Part shown: positions 10,640 through 21,909 of the stretch, in pieces
Numbering within the stretch: position 1 is the first letter of the stretch
Layout of the letters: every line of letters starts with the position of its first letter
Assembly (NCBI GenBank): GCA_021234155.1
Contig: JAJEKV010000141.1
Span: forward strand, 566,039 to 630,038
Origin: Isoetes taiwanensis
Taxonomy: Eukaryota; Streptophyta; Lycopodiopsida; Isoetales; Isoetaceae
Direction: 5' to 3'
DNA: 64,000 nucleotides
The notes under the pieces: generated by a model
Told to the model about the DNA's origin: nothing
Seen by the model: only the letters and a program-made list of their open reading frames with translations
Databases searched by the model: none
Program-made: the position numbers and the translations under genes

Positions 10640-11661
10640 CAATTATGATCTTCGTGTGGGGGGGCAATGAAGAAGGAACATTGATGACAAAAGCATGGTA
10701 GAAATGTTAAAGATGTAAAGAAGAAGGGAGAATAGACATAATTAATTTTGCCTTACAAAGCAAAATACTAGTAGCTAATTTTATGCGGAGTATTGCTAGA
10801 AGGAAGGAAGGAAGGAAGGAAGGAAGAAACTTTTAATGTCCACGGAGCCCAATCGGGCTATGGGACCACAAGTACAAGACGGGAAGAGAGAATGAAATCA
10901 CTAGATCTTGAACCCATAATGCAGATCGTACTATTTTCTTGCAGACATTCTATAGTATCAATACAAGTATCTCTTCCATGGTCCCTCTTTTATAGCCTGA
11001 AACCATGTCTCGAGGCCTCCCCGTCCTTGAGAGGACTCATTTCCTCATGGAATGTGGTGAAAAAGCTCTTCACATCAAATATCAATAATAATGCTGCATG
11101 TATTACTTTGCCATGGCAGATTCCAGTAAGTTTAGCTCTATTGGCTGATGTTAAGGGTGATGTGAATGTGGATCAATTGTGACATGAACTCATGTATAGT
11201 GTGGTATGAAGGCGGTCAGTTAATAGAATGGATAAGCTTCAAGCAAAAATTTGGCCTTCACAGTAGGGATAAACCAATGTGGAAATGTATTGCAATAAGT
11301 CTTCCAAACCACAAAATCTGCACGAGAAAAAAACCTTAGGTCCCTAACCAATTCTTACAAGCGAGGTCATTTATGAAATCATTTTCTAAATTTCTGGATC
11401 CCTATGGTAGATAGAAGAGTATCCAAATTTAGGTATGATGTGAGCCCACTATGTCCATTGTGCAGGATTGATGAAGAGTCTCTAGAACACTGTTTAGTAG
11501 TGTCCACTGACCTGCAAGTTGTATGGCTATGGTGTATGGATAGGTTCAATATTGCATTGGAGACCAAGGATTTCCTTCTAGGTATGTATCCAGCAAAATG
11601 GACATCCCCAAACCGTATTGCTTTTTGTTTTGTCATATCATGGACATTATTGATCATTTAA
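10640..11661 (+). mobile_element. L1-like LINE, 3' part of ORF2 with zf-RVT-type end
   Basis: EEGRIDIINFALQSKILVAN (10725-10790) matches the GGLGI-N-ALL segment that follows the RT in plant L1 elements. After an interruption, coding resumes with SWNVVKKLF, WYEGGQLIEWISFKQKFGLH (near 11206) and CPLCRIDEESLEHCLVVS (11455-11515). The last is the C-x2-C...H-x-C cluster of the plant LINE zinc-finger domain. Coding ends at TAA 11659-11661. Several stops show it is inactive. A (GGAA)n-tailed LINE end on the opposite strand is inserted at 10796. Confidence 0.6.
10796..10930 (-). mobile_element. 5'-truncated LINE tail with (GGAA)n end
   Basis: A (GGAA)n run at 10799-10823 is followed by the reverse complement of the tail shared by the window's LINE family (CCCATAGCCCGATTGG...CTCCGTGGAC). 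It interrupts the L1 reading frame. The right border is uncertain because upstream sequence differs between copies. Confidence 0.55.
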
Positions 11662-11675
11662 AAGTGACGTAACTC

Positions 11676-11850
11676 TTCCAGTAGTAGGGCGTTAAACTCG
11701 TTACACATGCACTTCGGTGCATGGTCCAGTAGTAGGACATTAAACTTGTTACACTCGAGGTCACGGGTTCGAGATTAGCCAATGTACTTGATGCTGTATG
11801 AGTTGTACCTGATGTTGCATGATCAATGAAATACATCCTTCAATAAAAAA
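11676..11850 (+). repeat. tRNA-like SINE candidate
   Basis: CCAGTAGTAGG...GTTACAC is followed by GGTCACGGGTTCGAGATTAG, which resembles an RNA polymerase III B box. The element ends near ATCAATGAAATACATCC and an A-rich run. Part of the head (CCAGTAGTAGG..GTTAAACT) occurs twice. Confidence 0.35.
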
Positions 11851-11852
11851 TG

Positions 11853-12414
11853 GCCCATGCACTACAAGCTCCACATACAGCAAATACTCATAGAGAAGCT
11901 TAGAAAATTCAAGTATGTCTTTGAGGGTATAGTCTGGAAAACATTCATCATTCAATATGCGCGTGCACTACAAGCTCACACATACAGCAAAAACTCATAG
12001 AGAAGCTTAGAAAGTTAAAGTGTGTCTTTGAGGGTATAGTCTGGGAAACATTAATCAAGCTATGACCATAAGAGGAAGTCATCTATGTCTTACCATAAAA
12101 AGGGCTTTGTAGCAGCTAGTCTTTAAATTTGTTCAGAAGGATGCCTATCTACGATAGGATTTTGTAAAAGTTCGATCCCTCAAAGAAGAAAACAAACTTT
12201 GTGGTACATGCTCACTTTATGGCTAGGATTTATTCTCACCTTAGGAAGTAGGATGCCAGTGGCATCACTTTTAATTACTGGACAAAATCAGTACATTCTC
12301 GACAAAAGTTTTACCACGTTGAGAATTATCATTGATAGAATCTCTAGTCAAACCCTACAAGACAACGTATTTTGCAGAATGGGATGTCACCCATCTTAGT
12401 TCCATTCTGTCCAA
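11853..12414. repeat. Interspersed repeat shared with 19304-19640, with a 105-bp tandem duplication
   Basis: Units 11853-11955 and 11958-12063 are near-identical (CACTACAAGCTC...GAGGGTATAGTCTGG). Positions 11990-12414 match 19304-19640 closely, except for about 90 bp absent from the second copy. In the 19.5 kb copy this repeat runs straight into a pogo-like transposase. The block here may therefore be the 5' end of another such element. Confidence 0.75.
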
Positions 12415-12578
12415 AGTACGCTTAACATGAAACACATTGCAAGGTCTTCACCAGCTTCTCTCGCTTCTGTTGGGCAAAGCTTTTATGGTACATGTTCACT
12501 TTATGGACTAGGATTTAATCCCACCTATTTCAACTCCATTTTAGATGATTCTATTGGAGGATCGCGTACGACAGGCAG

Positions 12579-13735
12579 ATGATAGCATCCACTTGCTACA
12601 ATTTGATGAGCGACAATACCGCCAGGAGCTTGCATATGAGGGGGCGTGTAGACACCGTGTTGGCGACTATGGAAGGCGGGGGCCTTGGGGTGAACCGGGT
12701 AGAGCGGGGAGACACTCGTAACCCTGTCTCGGATCCGGCCGAGGTTGAGGAGGCTAAAACCACGGCGAGGAACGAGAGCACAGCCCTCCTCGGCCGAGGT
12801 TCTGCGAGGCCGCCATGTGAGACAAGGAGTCCGGGTTGCTTTGTAAGCTAGCCCGCGTAACTGGGCTCTTCAAGTAAGGATTTAGCACGAGATCGGGAGC
12901 TGGGGAGCTTGGGCGGCCGTTGCCCGGCAAGGCAAGGGCCTCCGTGCCGAGGCACGTGAGCAACTCGCCATTGCACGCGAGATGGCAAGACATGACAACG
13001 CCCTGCAAGAGCCGAGCTCCGGACTCTCGAGAACGTAAAACACAAAGAAAGAACACACCAACTCATGAACCCACCAACCTACGTGGCGTCAGCACGCAAC
13101 ACTGCTGCGGACACATCCCGGATCATGCCGGGCCGCCACCACCCGGCGCCGGCCCGCGGTCTATGCTCACCCACCTCAACCAACACACAGTGCGGCCCCG
13201 CCGAACTCCAGAAACGAGGCAGGAGCCGCGCAATGTGGTAGTGCGAGGCGGCCGGAGGAGTCGGAGAACATCTCACTTCCCGACTCGCACCACGAATCTT
13301 GGACGGATGATGTTCCCGGCACACACTGCGGACCATTGGAAAGGCGAGTAGTCGTCATGGAATTGGCCACGATAAGCCCGGGTGGTCATCTTCCACAGAT
13401 TGAGAGCGTGCGAGGCGGGTGGCCATCTGCGTCGGGGCCGGAAGTTGAAGGCGCGGCTCATGCGTTGGCCGGGACTTGACCCGGCCACGACAAAGAGACC
13501 CGGCGTGAGCTGGCCAAAGTCGAGGGGCCGCCCTTGGACATGGAGGGCGGCGGGGCTGGTCCCGGGGAAGATGTGGGAATTCGGCAGCCAAACGGGGATC
13601 ACGGGCACTCCGCCCCTCGAGTCCCCTCTGAGGGGGCCCCAGCGGCACAGGCATCCACATCTGCCGCTCCCCCTGGGACCACCACTACCACCGGACCTGA
13701 AGTGGCAATGCATGCCACTAAATAGGGATCGTGCC
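12579..13735 (+). pseudogene. LINE ORF1 region
   Basis: Discontinuous frames rich in R, A, P and G (starting NTARSLHMRGRVDTVLATME) cover the position expected for ORF1, just before the endonuclease. The frame changes several times (around 12850, 13050 and 13350) and no zinc knuckle or RRM could be picked out. Assignment rests on position within the LINE. Long frames on the opposite strand here reflect GC-rich composition. Confidence 0.4.
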
Positions 13736-13738
13736 TCA

Positions 13739-16700
13739 GCGTGGTATCCTGGAATTGTCGTGGCTTTCCATGGCAGAAGGGGGACAGTCTCAATTCCATC
13801 GCCATGGACATGGACCTTATCTTCCTCATGGAAACATGGGAACATCTTTGGTCACATGCTACCCGATTTGCCGGGGATACCAGCGCTACTCCGTCTTCAA
13901 TGAGTGCACCGGGAAATGAGGACAAGGAGGAATTGCGTGTTACTACCGCATGCCTTGGCCCAATCGGTCTCCCCATTGCAAAGGCGAGGCGAGCTGCGAA
14001 TAACAATGGGTGCGAGTGCGAAACGGCGATGGCAGCCCTCTCTTTGTGGCGGCTTGCTACTTCCCACATCTTTGAGAGCAACTTTTACCACACGCGCTTG
14101 GATGTGGGCCGGCGGGAGCCCTATGTCGATCTATATGATGACATACTGGCCAGGTCTGAACAATTGGGCAAGGTCATGTTGCTTGAGATTTCAATGCGCG
14201 CCGTACGGAAAGCGAGATCCCAAAATTAGCACCTCTAGCCGAGGATGTGTTGCAAATGGACCCCGCAGAGATGGTTTGGCCAAAGGCGTCGGATGACGGC
14301 CGGTGACACGGTATGGCCGGCCCGCCGCTTGTTCTTTGGCGTATCTTTGACACGGTCATTTGCAATGGGCGGTACGGTGGCGATCCTCCGGCGCTTCACT
14401 TGTAGGCGGGAGAACTGCAGGGGCGCACCCGGTGTGGTGGATTACGTGCTAGAGCAAAGCAATGCCTACACTTGATCACTGCCCGCCCGATTGGCCGGGG
14501 CGGGTGGCGGGGCGAAAGTAGACTCCCACCATCAGCCCCCTGTTCTTGCGGAGATAGATTGGCAAGCAAACCGAGCACCCATTGCCCCAACACCCCATGT
14601 ACCACGGTTGCGTCTGGACTATGATCAACTGCCGGGAGTGCTGCAGCTCCCCACACTTCAACAGCAGACGGCCCAGCTGAACCAGCTCCTTCTGAGGGTA
14701 GGGGACAGATGCTTTGGGAGAGGCCACTCGGCGATCCACGGGGGCTGCAACCACCTTCCCCGCAATCACCGGTTCGATGGCGAATGTCGGGAGCTGAAAC
14801 GATGGCTCCGCCAAGTCTTTGACCCCCACCATTAATTCGCCCATGCCCGTCCGTCAATACCGTTCCTTCCTCAAGACCAAGAAAGCCAGGTACCTTGCAG
14901 AGCACCAGCAACAGATGTTTGGTCTACTAGACCGCCACCCTAGGACCTTTTGGAGAAAGGTCTTGAGTAAGCCCGCACCCGCCCACGGGAAATATTACCC
15001 GGAACAATGGGTGACATACTTGCGGCGGTTGTATGACCCAATGGGAAGGCGGGCACCGGTACCTCCGTGACGAGGCCCTAGCAATCGGTCATTACCGAAG
15101 GGGATGTCATAATGGGCACATAGCGCCTAATCCGGAAGGCGCCAGATTTGGATGGTATCTTGGTGAGCTTCTCAAGTGGGCGGGCCCCAATGGTGCCGGG
15201 TTCTCCAAGACTCTTCAACAAGGCATTGCAAGAAGGCTTCCCCCGCCTTTGGACTACCGGTAGAGTTGTGCCCATATACAAAGCGGGGGGACCCCCCACG
15301 GCCCAACAACTATCGCATACCATTATGGTCGGTTACGTCTTTGCCAAGTTGCTTGCGGGATTCTTGAGCAGCGCCCGACACTTTGAGCGGAGGATGGAGA
15401 AGTCGCGGGCTCTCAATGCAGAGGCTTTAAGCCCCGGCATTCTACTATTGACCATATCTTCACTCTGCGAACACTCATAGAGGATAGCGGAATCAATGCC
15501 GAATGCAATGCTTGTTGCTTTGTGGATTTACGCAAAGGCTTTTGACACGGTGCCTCGGGATAAGTTGTGGGGACGATTGAGACAGACTAGGGACCCCGTC
15601 GACTTGCGAGAATGCTATATCTGAGACTATCTCTGAGGCTTGCTCCGGTCGTCTCACACCTTGTCGGGGAGCCCGTTGTTAGTAGCATTGGGGTGCGCCG
15701 GGGCGCCCTCTATCCCCGGCGCTCTTGGCTTGTACATTGACCAGCTAGAAGAATAGCTAGGCGAAAGCACGGGGGCGCCGGTTGATGCACCACATAATCC
15801 GCAACTCATATATCTTTGATGATGTTGACACGCTTTCGCATATACCCCGGAAGGACATGCAACGCCACACGGATGCTTTGGACACTTTACGCCAATTCAG
15901 CGACACGAGAGAGTTAACTTGGCCAAGACAAAGGTGTCTTTGGTCCCATCATCCGGCACCCACGCCTTCCCTCATTCACTTACCGGCGGGTAGTGGAGGT
16001 GGCTCGATCTTATAAGTATTTGGGCATTGAGTTTTCTACCACACACTTTGGGATGCATCCATCGGGGTTACGGGTCCTTTGCTGCGGTGGAAAGCCACAG
16101 ATGCAATGCAAAACAACGGTCCTGGCGGTATGCATGGGGTCACCGGGCACACTTGTTCGGGCCTTGGTTGAACCGGTCCTTCTCTATGGGGCAGAAGTGT
16201 GGGGGCCGTGATATCCCTCACCACTTGGAACGATCTAGGCAGTCTGAAGGCCTTCTTGGCCCGGGCACTTTGAGTGAAGTCCACGGTCCCATATCGGATC
16301 TTGCTCGGAGGCAGGCTTCCTTCCATTCTGAGGGTCTGCTTGGAGCGTCACATTATTTACTTCCGAGAAGGTGGTGGCTATGGATGAAGCCCGGCTGCCC
16401 AAACTTGCTTTGGCGATGGCGATGGGCCCGGCGACTCAAAGCTTCTTTGGAAAGACAAGCAAGCCCGGTGGTTCGCGCTATGGAATGTGCGGCACACAGA
16501 TGTGGACCAGTGCATACACCGAAGGAACGCTGGCGCCTTGAAGCGTGCTTGGATGCTTGCTTCATGGCCAAGCTTTGGGATCACCCGGCCCACATCACAT
16601 GTCAAGGTGGCAAATTATCGACAAGCGGGTTAATCCCATGCTCACGAGGGGCCCACACCACTACTGCGCACCCATCTACCCATGAAAAAAGCGCCAGGGT

Positions 16701-16970
16701 GATTGCTTCCATTATTCGCCGCAGGTGCACACCACCTCCGCATTGAGACAAGGAGATGGATTCGAGCCGCGTGAGGACAGAGTCCATCGATCTTTGTCAG
16801 CGAGGCCGTGAGGATGAAAGTCCACCCTCCGGGCTGTCCGTGATACCCGGCATATCCGGGCTCGGTATGCTCGGTTAGTTGTGCCCCATCGCCTTGCATG
16901 AGCTCTCGAAGCACGGCCTCTGTAGGCTTGTTGGGATCGTACCTCCGGGAGGTAATGGATCTGTGGACTT
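13739..16970 (+). pseudogene. LINE ORF2: APE endonuclease, reverse transcriptase and Cys/His C-terminus
   Basis: VVSWNCRGFPWQKGDSLNSI (from 13742) and MDMDLIFLMETWE carry the Asn and Glu positions of an APE endonuclease. RT motifs follow: CCFVDLRK and, one frame over, AFDTVPRDKLWGRL (15518-15575), then SYIFDDVDTLS (15806-15838), where the catalytic (Y/F)xDD is FDD, then ARSYKYLGIEFS (16000) and LVEPVLLYGAEVWG (16170). After the RT comes RWFALWNVRH, then a segment whose better-preserved relatives at 40.7 and 46.8 kb show DECHTLQ-CPAYDQIRARYAE, a Cys/His motif more familiar to me from animal LINEs than plant L1. Several frameshifts and internal deletions, for example after the endonuclease start, inactivate it. 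Confidence 0.65.
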
Positions 16971-17069
16971 CGGTTATGCCCCCGCCGACATTAACCTCAC
17001 CATTGTATTGTGATTATGTATATAATCAGGCGGTATGTCGGCATCCTTATTGATACTAAGGTTTTTCCC

Positions 17070-17095
17070 AAAAAACCCTTCGGGTGGGGGTTTTT
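17070..17095 (+). other. Conserved 3' UTR stem-loop of the LINE family
   Basis: AAAAACCC-TTCGGGTG-GGGGTTTTT forms a GC-capped hairpin. Matching hairpins occur at 34388-34413, 41081-41106 and, decayed, at 47160-47185, always about 50-100 bp before the CCCATAGGCC tail. A role in RT recognition is inference from other tail-stem-loop LINEs. Confidence 0.65.
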
Positions 17096-17477
17096 AATCT
17101 CGGTAGCAATACGCCTGCTGCTCTCTCTTTGTACTTGGGTCCCATAGGCCAGTTGGTCTCCGTGGACGATAAAATCATATTCTATTCTATTCTATTCTAT
17201 TATCGTTGTAAAAATTAATACTCTCATCTCTAAGCTTGTGAGAGAGTCTTTTTTGTTTTATCAGGCCACAAAAAAGGTTATTTTATTTTAATGGAACACA
17301 TTGTTTATTAAAGTATTTTAATAAGTTCATAATGTAGAAGCATTTTAGTAACTTTTCCATGGTAAGTTTCCACAATGCTTTTTTGGCATAAAATCGAATA
17401 TTAATGCTAAATTTTTCATTTTTTTTGTATGTATCTAATCTAGTAAAAGGTCTTTTATTGAAATTACGCTTGCTTTA

Positions 17478-17908
17478 GGGTCCATCCCCATTAGCATCCG
17501 AACTTATTTTCCCAACTCTACCACGTTAGCAAACTACAGGCGACAATTTTTTTTCGACCGTCGACTATTCCTATTGAACCTAAAATTGAATTTCGGCACA
17601 TCAGCAAAGGGAAGGCGGAAAAAAATGTTCCCATTGCAATGTGCAATTCCGATGTGCTTTGCTCCAAATTCTATCCACACAAAACGATAGATGGGTTCGC
17701 CAGATCTACACAAAACGACAAACTCGGTTCACAAACGGGGAATTCAGAAGTACTAGATGATTCAGAAGTGCTAGATGACTTCTGAAAAAAGGGAAGGTAA
17801 CCCCGCCACGTCATCAAAATTCAGAAAAAAAAGGGAACGAAACTTGCAAATCCGGGTTGGCCACATGGCAAAGGCACCTTGAATTTTTGGGCTAATGGGG
17901 ATGGGGCC
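17478..17908. mobile_element. Tourist-like MITE (PIF/Harbinger type), 431 bp
   Basis: Terminal inverted repeats GGGTCCATCCCCATTAGC (17478-17495) and its near reverse complement (17891-17908) match at 16 of 18 positions. They are flanked by TTA on both sides (17475-17477 and 17909-17911), the 3-bp target duplication typical of PIF/Harbinger. The interior is non-coding. Confidence 0.75.
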
Positions 17909-17911
17909 TTA

Positions 17912-19090
17912 TACTAAAATTGCAACCAGTAAATTCCTCGTGCATTTTTTAGGAGTGGCACCCCTACGAACAGAGTAGGGAAAAAAGAGGAGATTTACAA
18001 TGTTGTCCATGATTTGTCCACGACTCTATCTATATCAGGTGGATCTGCATCTGCAACTGGCCAGATTCACAACTTTGTAGTAGGTTGTAAGAAGGCAGGT
18101 TACAATAGGGAGATCCGTATGCAACAAATCTAACACATGGAAAAATTTTGCATTGAAATTTCTGTGCACAGTCGGGCTCTTGCTACAATATACGTTGCCA
18201 TGCCATGAATACAACATATCTTAGCAAATGATAAGGACCCGTTTGGAAATCGTCTTAGGCCTATGCTCCAGAAAATCCTTGCCTTGAGCAAAGCATTAAT
18301 CCTTCGTCAGCTTTCAAGCTCTTGAATTTTTCCATAAACTTGCATTGAACCATCTTGGTTGGCTGCATGAAAGCGAAGCACCTACGCAAATAATCATACT
18401 GGCCCTAAACTGAGCTTGAAAGTCGCCATAGCCATGCCATTGGAAGTCTGAAGTCTTGCTCTCGCCATAGCCTGGATCAAACCATCGGATCGGATTTGCC
18501 GTAAATGCAAGAACAACCTGGGCTAGCCTTCATTATTGGCATCATATCTGACTGTTGATGCTTGAATTCGAGGGCCAGAGTTGATGCCACATCAGTAGGG
18601 GGGCGAATACCTGTACACAAAAATTAGGGGTAATTTTAATAAAAGCCCCTTTAGGGGAGGGTGCCCTTCTTTCACCCATTCCCTTCAATGACCCACTTTT
18701 TGCCCCTTAATAGCCCCTTTTTTACCCTTTGATAGCTCACTTTTGCCCTTTAATAGCCCACTTTTGCCCTTTAATAGCCCACCTTAAGAACTATTAAAAA
18801 TTGAGCTAAATGCATGGTTTATTGATGGGCACTTATGGTCCAATGAAGGTCAATTGTGAGTATTTATTGGTCTATTGAAGGGATTTTAGTAGTCCATTGA
18901 AGGGCATTGGGTGGTCTATTGGTGTCAAAATTACTATACAACTTAAAATCTTTATAGCAACCTTCATATGTAGCAAAATAACAGGGGGTTCCCGGGGATT
19001 TGATAAGGATATAATTCTTGAAACTATAGACCATATCCCTAAAATAATTCAATGGGTTGTTATAAAAAAATATTGATTTAAGATAAAAAT
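17912..19090. other. No gene seen; short CCCTTTAATAGCCCA tandem repeat
   Basis: AT-rich, non-coding. Positions 18700-18785 hold four units of about 21 bp (TTTAATAGCCCACTTTTGCC). Nothing else was recognised. Confidence 0.5.
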
Positions 19091-19094
19091 AATC

Positions 19095-19180
19095 ACATTA
19101 GCTCATCTGTTAGATTGGTTAAAGTAGTCTTATTAGGCCATTGAGTTATTTTGGTAGAGGTTCGAGCCCCCGTATTTCAA
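19095..19180 (+). repeat. tRNA-like SINE head
   Basis: TTAGCTCATCTGTTAGATTGG resembles a tRNA A box region and GAGGTTCGAGCCCCC, about 50 bp on, is a good B box. No cloverleaf or intact anticodon stem was seen, so a SINE or tRNA relic is more likely than a gene. Confidence 0.45.
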
Positions 19181-19303
19181 ATTCTAAAACCTTAAGCGAA
19201 ACCGTATAGAGTCTCGATATACCATCAAAAGCTTTAGCAAATTCGTATTTGACATCTCAAAATCATAGGCGCCCCCAATCATAAATGAGCATAAGCGAAC
19301 CCA

Positions 19304-19640
19304 ATCATAGAGAAGCTTAAAACGTTCAAGTGTGTCTTTGAGGGTATAGTCTGGAAAACATTCATCAGGCTATCACCATAAGAGAAAGTCATCTATCACC
19401 ATAAGAGAAAGTCAAAGAAGGAAAAAAACTTTGTGGTACATGCTCACTTTATGGCTAGGATTTATTCTCACCTTAGGAAGTAGGATGCCAGTGGCATCAC
19501 TTTTAACTACTGGAGAAAATCGGTACATTCTCGACAAAAGTTTTACCACGTTGAGAATTATCATTGATAGAATCTCTAGTCACACCCAACAAGACAACAT
19601 GTTTTGCAGAATGGGATGTCACCCATCTTAGTTCTATTCT
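19304..19640. repeat. Copy of the 11990-12414 repeat, fused to a pogo-like transposase
   Basis: Shares long, nearly identical stretches with the 12 kb block, including GTGGTACATGCTCACTTTATGG and TTTTGCAGAATGGGATGTCA. The match stops where the transposase becomes recognisable. Confidence 0.8.
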
Positions 19641-20902
19641 GGAAAGAGGCCAATGGACAGAGGAGGAGATGCTAGATGCTCTAGATGAGGTGAATGAACA
19701 TGGTATTTCAATTAGAGAAGCTTCTAGACGATCTGGTATCCCAGAATCATCCATCAGAGACTGGTTGTATGGACGAATTTCCCACAAGATGGAGGGAAAT
19801 CCACAGATCCAAGCACCGTCCCAAGAAAAGGAACTTGTATATTGGGCCATAGGGAGGGCAGAACAGGGGATGGGCGTGACCCTGGCTGCGATGAAGGAAC
19901 GTGCTGCAGAACTGGCTAAGGAGAGTAATCCAACATTCGAATGGTGGAAACTCTTCAAGCAGCGCCATCCTGAAATCTCTCTCAGGAGTGCAGAAACTCT
20001 AGACGTCTCACGTGCCCGGGCTATGAATCCAGAAAATTTAGATAGGTTCTACTCAGGCTTGAAAGAAATATATGATGAGCATAACTCCCCCCCCTTCGAG
20101 GATCTGGAATGCAGATGAGACCGGGATCCAAGCTGGGAAAGTAAAGGGCCTGAAGATAATTGCAAGGAAAGGTGAGAATAGGGTTAGTGAGCTGGTCATG
20201 AATACTAGGAATGGGTTACAATCTTAGTGTGTGTCAATGCAGAAGGTTTTAAAATACCTAGTATGTACATTTTCAAGGGAACTAGGATGAGGCAGGACAA
20301 CATAGCCAGGTGTGAGGATGACAACTGAACTCTTTAAGTCTTGGTTGTCCCACTTCCAATGTAGAGTGCCTGGAGGAGTATTACCTGAACGACCACATCT
20401 GATCTTGCTTGATGGGTAGGGAAGCCATGTAGAACTGGATGTCATTTTGGCAGCTAAAGATATGGGAATACATTTTGCACTATTACCTGCACATACATCA
20501 CATAGACTGTAGCCACTAGATGTCTCTTGCTTTGCGCCATTCAAGGCAGCTGTCAAAAGATTTAGGGCAGAATACATGGTCGAAAAATGCAGGTCTGAAC
20601 CTAAGAGGGAAGATATAGCTGAATTGATATCTATGTCCATGGCTGCAGGTCTAACAGTTTCAAATATAAAGGCTAGTTTCATGGCTACATGTATATGGCC
20701 ATTCAATTCAACAAAGATAGTGCCTGGAAAGGAAGGCAATAGTTTTGCTCGGGAGGAAGTTTATGTGCCAGCACAACTACTTGACCAACCAGCTGGAATT
20801 GAAGATGGATTGGATGTCCCCATTGTGCAACCTGCATCAAATGAGTCTGCACCAATGGATGCAGTTGATGGGAATGAACCAATGGGACAACCATGTGACT
20901 AA
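19640..20902 (+). pseudogene. Pogo-like (HTH-psq plus DDE_1) transposase, frameshifted
   Basis: The N-terminal helix-turn-helix reads WTEEEMLDALDEVNEHGISI, then REASRRSGIPESSIRDWLYG, a Pipsqueak-type domain. It is followed by a CENP-B-like region (AAMKERAAELAKE...FEWWKLFKQRHPEISLR). The DDE_1 core follows after a frame change at the C7 run near 20087: IWNADETG (first Asp, 20108) and GENRV. Further on, ILLDGxGSHVELDV (second Asp, near 20410) and LPAHTSHRLxPLDV are split by stops. The C-terminal frame from 20576 (VEKCRSEPKREDIAE...TCIWPFNSTKIV) is typical of the family's tail and ends at TAA. TIRs were not found. Confidence 0.75.
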
Positions 20903-21530
20903 GGGTTGAACATGGAGGGCTTCAATATGCAAGAGGTTGACTTGCAATGGGAGGAACATGTGCAAGCAACATGTGACCGAAGATAGCTTGGGAACAATGC
21001 ATCACTTTTCTTAATATACTTTTCTTAACAATGCAGCAAGTCAGTGCTCACTTTTCTTAACATACTTTTGGTGTTGCAGGTAAATGAGGCAACACTAGAA
21101 CTACCTTAGAAATGGTATGTAGCTATCTTGGGCATGTGGTGTTGCTATTTGTGGAGTTGGCATTTGGAGTCCATTGATGCAGGATGCATATGATTCGGAC
21201 GAGACCATAGAAGAGTAGTAATTTGTGCTACCAAACATTGTGCAAAAGGAGGAAGACTTAAGTTGTCTTTTTAATGTTTAGAAAGCATATGGACATAACA
21301 ATCATTTCTGTTGAATACAAATGCCAAGTTAAATACACAAACTTTCTGTCTTAGGGACCTCTTCAAGGAAATTACATTTCATATCTCCACAAAATTGTCT
21401 TATGAAGTTTGGCATTACAAAATAAAACAAAAAACCCTTCTAATAGGGTGCGCAGTCAGCTAGGTACTTAGGGCATATCAGAGGGCTATAGATTAGATAT
21501 ATAAACATCCATTTTGGCCAAAGCAGCAAC
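20903..21530. other. No gene seen
   Basis: Follows the pogo-like pseudogene and may include its 3' flank. Short repeat TTTTCTTAA(C/T)ATACTTTT occurs at 21007 and 21051. No terminal repeat identified. Confidence 0.4.
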
Positions 21531-21537
21531 TGAATTA

Positions 21538-21854
21538 TTCTAGATTAACCGGGCTCTCGAACTTAACCCGATCCCCTTCAGCAACAGTCACACGACAGTG
21601 GACCATGTCGTTATCATCCTTGGCATGCTGTACTTGATCAGTAATCTCTGGGGTGACTTCAACAGCCAAGTTTGACCTCACTGCATCATAAATTTCAGAG
21701 CATGTCACAAGGACGTTCCTCAGAGTGAAGGAGCCGAGGTCTTCGGTTCCCTGAGAGACGCCAAAGTCTCGACGCTCTCTCTTCTTCGCTGGGGAGGGAG
21801 GCAATTTCCATATGGGCTGGAGCCTGGGGTCTTCCTGAAACTGTCCATGGCGCT
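21538..21854 (-). CDS. Possible small hypothetical protein exon, about 105 residues
   Basis: Minus-strand frame RHGQFQEDPRLQPIWKLPPS... ends ...EGDRVKFESPVNLE at TAA 21538-21540. It starts right after a good acceptor (TTTTTTGTTAAATTGCAG|CGCC). An upstream CTAG|GTAAGC donor near 21905 would make a roughly 50-bp intron. The best-placed ATG in this exon (CGCCATGG, 21850) is in a different frame and gives only about 42 residues, so the true start is unclear. The composition is protein-like (basic KKRERR patch, acidic C-terminal half), but I recognise no family. Confidence 0.3.
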
Positions 21855-21909
21855 GCAATTTAACAAAAAATCAAGAATAAGCCAAATGAAGGGATCAGGA
21901 GCTTACCTA

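Larger units (their letters stand above)
12560..17205 (+). mobile_element. Near full-length LINE of a (TTCTA)n-tailed family, GC-rich copy
   Basis: ORF1-like sequence is followed by an APE endonuclease start at 13739, an RT region at 15440-16210, a C-terminal region to about 16970, a 3' UTR with a hairpin at 17070-17095, the tail GGGTCCCATAGGCC...CCGTGGACG, and (TTCTA)n at 17179-17201. Base composition is strikingly GC- and CpG-rich compared with both flanks and with the related copies near 34, 40 and 46 kb. Tandem pentanucleotide tails instead of poly(A) recall RTE-type LINEs; the clade is uncertain. Frameshifts in both ORFs mean it is dead or was assembled with errors. No target-site duplication was found. 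Confidence 0.8.

Noticed and set aside
13079-14911. Long minus-strand frames opposite the GC-rich LINE
   Set aside because: GC-rich DNA has few stops in all frames. The plus strand carries the recognisable endonuclease and RT motifs.
16036-16914. Minus-strand frames of 60-96 codons
   Set aside because: Shadows of the LINE ORF2 C-terminal region on the plus strand.
18240-18420. GGACCCGTTTGGAA resembling a MITE terminus
   Set aside because: No matching inverted terminus was found nearby.
19095-19180. Possible functional tRNA gene
   Set aside because: A and B boxes are present but no complete cloverleaf or acceptor stem pairing was seen. A SINE head is more likely.
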